A stretch of 39,530 bases of DNA. Origin: a virus. Position numbers and translations under genes: made by a program. The stretch is taken from positions 1 to 39,530 of the IMG/VR virus record IMGVR_UViG_3300008261_000118. One strand, 5' to 3'. Below, in pieces: positions 26,604 to 31,169 of the stretch. The notes under the pieces are model-generated. The model saw only the letters and a program-made list of their open reading frames with translations, did not search any database and was not told where the DNA came from. Within the stretch, counting starts at the first letter, position 1; every line of letters starts with the position of its first letter.

Positions 26604-26962
26604 TTTAAATATTTTAACTTATAGATAGTGGAATTCACCAACGCTGAGATTTCATCAACAATATTATTAAGGTCACCATCTTGTGGTAGTCCCTTACGAA
26701 CACTATCAATATAGGTTGATAATCCAGTAAAATACTTAATTACTTCATCGTTTTCAAAGTATTGTTTTTGTGGAGTATAACCACGGATAATTCCATAGCG
26801 ACCTTGGCAAGTTTCTGCGTAGCTATCAACCAACCCTACAACTGCATCATAATAATCGTTTAATGCTTTGTGAACGGCATACGATGATGTTTGGAGATGA
26901 AAGATATGTGCTTGGTCACGACTATTGAATAGTGTGGATAAAAACTTGGCTACAGTTTCCAT
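26600..26962 (-). CDS. Dps/ferritin-like protein with intact ferroxidase ligands (DUF5856-like)
   Basis: 120 residues, all helical, starting METVAKFLSTLFNSRDQAHI. Segment FHLQTSSYAVHKALNDYYDA then VVGLVDSYAETCQGRYG aligns with the Dps core HW.V.G..F..LH..FE..Y.......D..AER. The ligand spacing is exact: H19-x11-H31-x14-D46-x3-E50, as in Dps ferroxidase centres (H, H, D, E). Dps proteins are about 150-170 residues, so this is a trimmed version. Family membership in DUF5856 is from memory; the ferritin-like fold is my inference from spacing. Possible roles are iron/peroxide detoxification or a DNA-associated shell. It overlaps both neighbours (TAATG and ATGA). Confidence 0.7.
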   Translation of the reverse strand: METVAKFLSTLFNSRDQAHIFHLQTSSYAVHKALNDYYDAVVGLVDSYAETCQGRYGIIRGYTPQKQYFENDEVIKYFTGLSTYIDSVRKGLPQDGDLNNIVDEISALVNSTIYKLKYLK

Positions 26963-27432
26963 TACATTGTTCCCGATGGTGCTGGAACTGCACCTGCTGC
27001 TCCAGGAACTTCAGCTGTACCATTTTGGTCCTTTTCACTACTAATATATTGTGCAGCAGATTCAGTATATTCCTTAGCTAAAGAAATTTTATTTTGTACC
27101 CATTCTGGTAAGTTGGTGTCGTCTGCCAACATATCATGCAACATTTGTGCATTTCTAATAATGGTTTGTAATTGATTCTTTGCCATGTCACCTTCGTAAT
27201 CATATTCACCAGAATCAACTGCATCTTTAGGTCCGATTTCTTCCTTTTTTTCCATTGACTTACCGATAGCATCACGGCGAGCTTTTAAATACTTGTCTGA
27301 TGAATCTTTATCACCATCATTATCGATATCACCATCTTCTTTACCAACGGCGTCAAGAGCTTCTTTTACAGCTCCAACTGGCTTATCACCAATTCCCTTG
27401 ATACCAGCTACCAATCCCATAAGTCTAATCAT
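26962..27432 (-). CDS. Conserved small phage protein with EF-hand-like cassette
   Basis: 156 residues. After MIRLMGLVAGIKGIGDKPVG comes an acidic cassette, KEDGDIDNDGDKDSSDKYLK then ARRDAI, with DxDxDG spacing typical of EF-hand-like calcium loops. The main domain is YDYEGDMAKNQLQTIIRNAQ, MLHDMLADDTNLPEWVQNKI and SLAKEYTESAAQYIS, a helical motif I recognise from many aquatic T4-like phage structural or accessory proteins but cannot name. It ends with an Ala/Pro/Gly tail. The N-terminal MIRLMGL resembles its sister genes but lacks the I/L-x-E site. SD is GGAG eight bases before the ATG. Confidence 0.75.
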   Translation of the reverse strand: MIRLMGLVAGIKGIGDKPVGAVKEALDAVGKEDGDIDNDGDKDSSDKYLKARRDAIGKSMEKKEEIGPKDAVDSGEYDYEGDMAKNQLQTIIRNAQMLHDMLADDTNLPEWVQNKISLAKEYTESAAQYISSEKDQNGTAEVPGAAGAVPAPSGTM

Positions 27433-27450
27433 ATTACTTCTCCAAAGTGT

Positions 27451-27642
27451 TTAGAGGGATTTTTGTCCCTTCTTTTGTGCCACCAAATATCTCTTATACA
27501 AATCACGTTTTGCTTTTAACATTTTATCTATTAAATTTACTTTTCCATCATTATTTACATCTGCGTCCTCTTGACCCATTGGATCACGTCGCTTGTGTGG
27601 TATATGATATTCTTTCTTAGTTTTTCTCCAACCACCACCCAT
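27451..27642 (-). CDS. Downstream half of a frameshifted conserved small protein
   Basis: The first ATG in this frame, at 27642, falls inside a conserved motif. Upstream in the same frame and without a start codon comes KVYPSAYANLWAAKKYKSMG, a phrase very common in aquatic phage proteins, bounded by TGA at 27706-27708. The frame continues GGWRKTKKEYHIPHKRRDPM, then an EF-hand-like cassette DADVNNDGKVNLIDKMLKAK, and ends KRYLVAQKKGQKSL. It most likely forms one protein with the gene at 27555-27860, joined by a -1 shift near 27693-27705. Independent translation from 27642 would begin in mid-motif. Confidence 0.6.
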   Translation of the reverse strand: MGGGWRKTKKEYHIPHKRRDPMGQEDADVNNDGKVNLIDKMLKAKRDLYKRYLVAQKKGQKSL

Positions 27643-27860
27643 ACTCTTATACTTCTTTGCTGCCCAAAGGTTAGCGTATGCTGATGGATATACTTTGAAA
27701 TCTCTTCAGCTTTTTGTAATCGTGGATCTTTAAAATCACTCTCTGTTTCTTTATATCCAAATCCAGGATATCCCTCTTCTTGTTCTCCACAACCACAATC
27801 AGCTTCGTGGAGACAACCGCAATCCTCAAAAATGTAGGTGTAATATTCTTTATATTCCAT
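27555..27860 (-). CDS. Upstream half of a frameshifted conserved small protein (Cys-rich)
   Basis: It begins MEYKEYYTYIFEDCGCLHEA with a Cys cluster (CGC..., DCGCGEQEEG) and continues to DPRLQKAEEIS. The following reading in this frame (KYIHQHTLTFGQQRSIRVWV) looks like noise, because the same DNA in another frame encodes the conserved KVYPSAYANLWAAKKYK motif. A single missing base, for example in the GAAGAGATTTC stretch, would restore AEEDFKVYPSAYAN. The Cys-rich N-terminus may bind metal. The ATG follows the upstream stop by one base (TAATATG). The true product is probably about 133 residues, or a truncated one. Confidence 0.6.
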   Translation of the reverse strand: MEYKEYYTYIFEDCGCLHEADCGCGEQEEGYPGFGYKETESDFKDPRLQKAEEISKYIHQHTLTFGQQRSIRVWVVVGEKLRKNIIYHTSDVIQWVKRTQM

Positions 27861-27861
27861 A

Positions 27862-28122
27862 TTACTTACCTTTACTTTTCTTACTATCTATTGCCTTGTT
27901 GGTTGATGCTGCCCAAAGGTATGATTTCCAATCATCACCGAACTTATCCTTAAAATAACGGATAGAACGCTTGTTCTTTAACAACTTCTTGCCAATACCA
28001 TCACGCTTTTTGACTTGGGACTTATCCATTTTACGTGGTGGTTCACGGCGAGCTACGGTGCGTTCTGCCAATTCCGCTTCTAATTCTTCACGAATAATTT
28101 CTAAAAGTTCATCTTTGGTCAT
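27862..28122 (-). CDS. Small basic helical phage protein
   Basis: 86 residues: an acidic amphipathic helix (TKDELLEIIREELEAELAER) followed by a basic domain KMDKSQVKKRDGIGKKLLKN, RSIRYFKDKFGDDWKSYLWA and ASTNKAIDSKKSKGK. The KRD.IG..L......I..FK...GDDWK.YLWA..TN.A phrase is one I associate with small proteins of aquatic T4-like phages; no function is known. The gene sits three bases after the 28126-28284 gene and one base before the frameshifted gene, in the same small-gene run. Confidence 0.75.
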   Translation of the reverse strand: MTKDELLEIIREELEAELAERTVARREPPRKMDKSQVKKRDGIGKKLLKNKRSIRYFKDKFGDDWKSYLWAASTNKAIDSKKSKGK

Positions 28123-28125
28123 ATC

Positions 28126-28284
28126 TTATACCGGTTTTGATGTTGTTTTCCCACCACGTTTACGCTTTCTACGTCCAGCGCAATGTGCTTTTTGGCTGAA
28201 ACCCTTTGGATTACTACAATTTATGGACTTTTTGTATCTGTTTGTCCATTTTTCTGTCAACAAAATATCAACTAATTTAATCAT
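28126..28284 (-). CDS. 52-residue basic protein with capsid-targeting-like N-terminus
   Basis: Translation from ATG at 28284 gives MIKLVDILLTEKWTNRYKKS, INCSNPKGFSQKAHCAGRRK, RKRGGKTTSKPV, then TAA. It is short enough to be missed by length filters. The L-T-E site at 9-11 fits gp21 cleavage. The CSNPKGFSQKAHCAGR segment with two Cys and a basic run is a motif I recall at the ends of many phage proteins, probably a small metal or nucleic-acid-binding element. A CTATTTATA element lies 26 bases upstream, so this starts the terminase-portal small-gene operon. Confidence 0.75.
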   Translation of the reverse strand: MIKLVDILLTEKWTNRYKKSINCSNPKGFSQKAHCAGRRKRKRGGKTTSKPV

Positions 28285-28301
28285 AGATAAATCCAATAAA
28301 A

Positions 28302-28322
28302 ACACTACATTATAAATAGTGT
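28302..28322 (-). promoter_or_regulatory. Candidate late promoter element (CTATTTATA) in a dyad after the terminase gene
   Basis: The minus strand reads ACACTATTTATAATGTAGTG, then TTTTTATT. CTATTTATA occupies 28319-28311, 26 bases before the ATG at 28284 and five bases after the terminase stop. It is flanked by ACACTA/TAGTGT arms (6 bp) followed by a T-run, so the site might also act as a weak terminator. The promoter reading is preferred because the same element sits before four other genes. Confidence 0.5.
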
Positions 28323-28323
28323 A

Positions 28324-29910
28324 TTATCCTAGTAACCACCTAATATCTTCCTTTCCAGTTCCAACTTGCATCTCGTATGGATTTTGTGCTCTGTCTCTGT
28401 TTGTGTAGATGTGACCGACCACATTATACTTGGCCTTGTCTAACGCCATCTTCGTCAGTTCTATACCTTCCTGACGCAAACGGAGGGCAGTATCACGAAC
28501 CCACAGACCAATACATAATGCCATTGTCAAGTCATCATTATAACCAGATAATGCTTCTGGTCTACCATTCTTCCAAATAAATGTTTCTAATTCAGCACAC
28601 ATTCTTGCTGACCTAATAGTAAAACTATTTTCTAACATATATTCTTTTAATCGTGCAATAACTAACGGACGAGTACGTTGTGATGTGGTGAATCCAGGAA
28701 CCATTTGCCGTTCCTCTGCTCTATATCGTCCTGTCATTTGATGTTCTACGTCAACATATTGTAAATCTTTGGACATATAAAAGAGATTTTTATATCCACG
28801 ATCAATAATTTGTTGCACAGCGTTCCATCCTATACTACTATTTTCTGGGATGAGTAGTGCGTCATTATATTCGGTTGCGATAGATACCAACATATTACCA
28901 AACTGCTTAGTTTCTACCTTTCCTCTGTATTCTGCTACTTGGGTAGACGATTCTACATCTATTACGTGAAATGCCGAATAGTCCTCACCATCTCCACGAG
29001 CAACGTCAGCACAGACAATGTATGACCGACCAGGTTGTGCATATTCCCATACCCATAAGTTTCCGTCAAACCCACCTTTGGTAACTGGTTCTTGAACAAA
29101 CGATGCTTTGTAAAACTCAATAATTTCTGGCGGAACCACCGTATTACCAGAGAAGATAAATGACGCATCGTGTTCTTGTGACGCTTGCATTTCACCCATC
29201 AGTTCCGTTTGTCTATCACGCCATGCTTGGTCACGTTCTGGATGAACTCGCCAATCTAATAGAATAGGATTGAATCCGTTGGTCTTGACCTCCGCTTGTT
29301 GCCACATCTTGTGAAAGAAGTTACCCACACCGTTTGGAGTAGAAAGTAATATTGCTTTACCACCCGTTGATAATGTGGATGATGCTGCCGTCCAGATGAT
29401 ATCTGCGTCATCGATGAATGCAGCTTCATCGAGAATAAGAAGAGACAATGCTTCAGAACGTCCTGCGTCTGGTGATGATGCCACCGCTTTAATCTGTGAG
29501 CCGTTAGAAAATTGGAGTGATAGCTTATTATCCGTGACTACTTCACCACGTAACCATGTTGGGAGGTTTTGATGCATGAACTTAACTTTGGTAACTAAGT
29601 TCTTTGCGGTTTCTTGTTTAGTTGCGATAACAAGGATATTCTTATCTTTATGGAACAACATTAACCACAGAGCGTATCCTGCGACCAATGTAGAAATACC
29701 AATCTGACGGCCTTTGAGAACGATATTATAATCACTTTTCTCGAAGTCATATAAAGCGTTTTTTTGATATTTGTATAAATCAAACAACACCCGACCACGA
29801 ATCGGGTGTTGAATGTATGAATATTTTGATAAGAAGTAATCTGGCTGTATTGCACACTTCTTATATTCTTCTTTAATACGTTCACGTAACTGCTGTGCTG
29901 TTGCGTTCAT
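28324..29910 (-). CDS. gp17: Terminase large subunit, packaging ATPase-nuclease (gp17-like)
   Basis: 528 residues (T4 gp17 is 610). The ATPase domain has the Walker A-like LKGRQIGIST (about 65-74), Walker B LSLLILDEAAF (about 156-165), and a coupling motif near LLSTPNG (about 188-194). The nuclease domain has ADVARGDGED (D302), LIPENSSIG (E356) and a late SGYNDDLTMAL acidic pair. These are the expected active-site residues of the RNase H-like nuclease. The protein pumps DNA through the portal and cuts the concatemer. SD is AGAGGT. No small terminase (gp16) is seen nearby. Confidence 0.96.
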   Translation of the reverse strand: MNATAQQLRERIKEEYKKCAIQPDYFLSKYSYIQHPIRGRVLFDLYKYQKNALYDFEKSDYNIVLKGRQIGISTLVAGYALWLMLFHKDKNILVIATKQETAKNLVTKVKFMHQNLPTWLRGEVVTDNKLSLQFSNGSQIKAVASSPDAGRSEALSLLILDEAAFIDDADIIWTAASSTLSTGGKAILLSTPNGVGNFFHKMWQQAEVKTNGFNPILLDWRVHPERDQAWRDRQTELMGEMQASQEHDASFIFSGNTVVPPEIIEFYKASFVQEPVTKGGFDGNLWVWEYAQPGRSYIVCADVARGDGEDYSAFHVIDVESSTQVAEYRGKVETKQFGNMLVSIATEYNDALLIPENSSIGWNAVQQIIDRGYKNLFYMSKDLQYVDVEHQMTGRYRAEERQMVPGFTTSQRTRPLVIARLKEYMLENSFTIRSARMCAELETFIWKNGRPEALSGYNDDLTMALCIGLWVRDTALRLRQEGIELTKMALDKAKYNVVGHIYTNRDRAQNPYEMQVGTGKEDIRWLLG

Positions 29911-29917
29911 AATACCT

Positions 29918-30544
29918 CTACTTGATTACGAGAACTCCTGCTCCAAGACCCATTGCTAATCCAACTGCGAATGATGCCTTACGACTTGGGAGTTTGATAC
30001 CAAACATACGATTTGGGTTCTTTGGTGCTGGTGGAATAAGATTGATGACCGCTTGGAGACTATCTCTACGTATCAATGCCATACGTAGTGCGTTGTCTTT
30101 ACTTGACAATGCACTTTCTAATTCTTTTACTTGACCACCCTGCACATCAATTGTTTCCTTTTGCTTTGCAATAATTGAATCTTTGAGTGGTAATAATTGA
30201 CGAGCTAAAACAAGAGTGTCTAAAAGTGTTTCTTTCATTACTTCTGCACGTTCTTCCATACTCAACGTTTCATCTCGTAAAGTATTAACTTGACGACTCA
30301 ATACCTTTGCTCGACTTTCTGCTGCTCGTGACTCGTTATCAGCAACTACAATTTCTGCTTTTAAACTATCGGCTAACTCGGTGACTGAATCTGCCTTAGC
30401 TTGAAATACTTTGTATTCCGCAATATACTTGTCCACTTCGTCTTGCTTTGAATTACTGACGAAGAAAAATATAGCTAGTGCTAAACCGAAAAAAATACAA
30501 AGATTTACAACGAATGTAGTAATATTATTTGTTATTCTTGACAT
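29918..30544 (-). CDS. Membrane-anchored coiled-coil protein
   Basis: 208 residues from the ATG at 30544. One N-terminal membrane segment (NLCIFFGLALAIFFFVSNSK) is followed by about 130 residues of heptad-rich coiled coil (ADSVTELADSLKAEIVVADN, VLSRQVNTLRDETLSMEERA), a Pro-rich hinge (LIPPAPKNPNRMF), and a glycine-zipper hydrophobic C-terminus (SFAVGLAMGLGAGVLVIK). Type II anchor plus coiled coil recalls inner-membrane spanins or tape-like accessory proteins, but the second hydrophobic end is unusual for a spanin. The start at 30544 has AGGA nine bases upstream and follows the previous stop by one base; an open extension of 15 codons is less likely. Confidence 0.72.
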   Translation of the reverse strand: MSRITNNITTFVVNLCIFFGLALAIFFFVSNSKQDEVDKYIAEYKVFQAKADSVTELADSLKAEIVVADNESRAAESRAKVLSRQVNTLRDETLSMEERAEVMKETLLDTLVLARQLLPLKDSIIAKQKETIDVQGGQVKELESALSSKDNALRMALIRRDSLQAVINLIPPAPKNPNRMFGIKLPSRKASFAVGLAMGLGAGVLVIK

Positions 30545-30545
30545 A

Positions 30546-31160
30546 TTATTGTTCCTGTGTTTCGTAGTATTGTCTGATTTCTTCTTCACTCATTCCAGAC
30601 TCAACCATTTCTAAATGCTTTTGCAGCTTGGTAATTTCTTCCATCAAATCTTTTTTGACCGTATTGATATCCATATCCCACTTTTCAATCATCAATATTT
30701 TTTCATTGTCTGCGTGAATAAATTCTGGTTGTGAGAGATTATCGTGATAGCTTTGTAATTCTTGTATCTTGTCTCGTATTATCGCCATATGATTTTGACG
30801 ACCTTTTTCAATTATTACGTCATGCCATTTACCAGACTTTTTTAATTCCATTTCTTCTTTTAACATACATTCGTGGCAATGCCCTGCTTTTTTGTATGCT
30901 TTAAGATGAATACCGTTTAGTGGAGTATTACATTTTGGACACCACCACGGAGTTTTAAATCCATCAAGTTTTGTAACGGTTTGAACAAGACCATTCTTCT
31001 TTGTCCATTTTTTACCATCATGATCTTCCCACACTTCACCTTCTTGTCGCTCTACTTGTTGCGGACGCCATCCAAATACAAGTTTTTGTTCTTGTTTGTT
31101 CATTACTTCACCAATTCTTTTTCTTACATCTGCTACTGCTTTTTCATCCATGCGTGCCAT
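30546..31160 (-). CDS. Zinc-ribbon-like protein of unknown function
   Basis: 204 residues. A four-cysteine module, WWCPKCNTPLNGIHLKAYKK then AGHCHECMLKEEMELKKSGK, forms a probable zinc ribbon (CPKC and CHEC) at about residues 74-98. The N-terminal part has FGWRPQQVERQEGEVWEDHD and GKKWTKKNG. The C-terminal 90 residues are helical and charged (MIEKWDMDINTVKKDLMEEI). No catalytic motif is seen. Its place just upstream of the coiled-coil membrane protein and gp17 is the only functional hint. It has a good SD (AGAGGT) nine bases after the preceding stop. Confidence 0.75.
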   Translation of the reverse strand: MARMDEKAVADVRKRIGEVMNKQEQKLVFGWRPQQVERQEGEVWEDHDGKKWTKKNGLVQTVTKLDGFKTPWWCPKCNTPLNGIHLKAYKKAGHCHECMLKEEMELKKSGKWHDVIIEKGRQNHMAIIRDKIQELQSYHDNLSQPEFIHADNEKILMIEKWDMDINTVKKDLMEEITKLQKHLEMVESGMSEEEIRQYYETQEQ

Positions 31161-31169
31161 AGTAACCTC

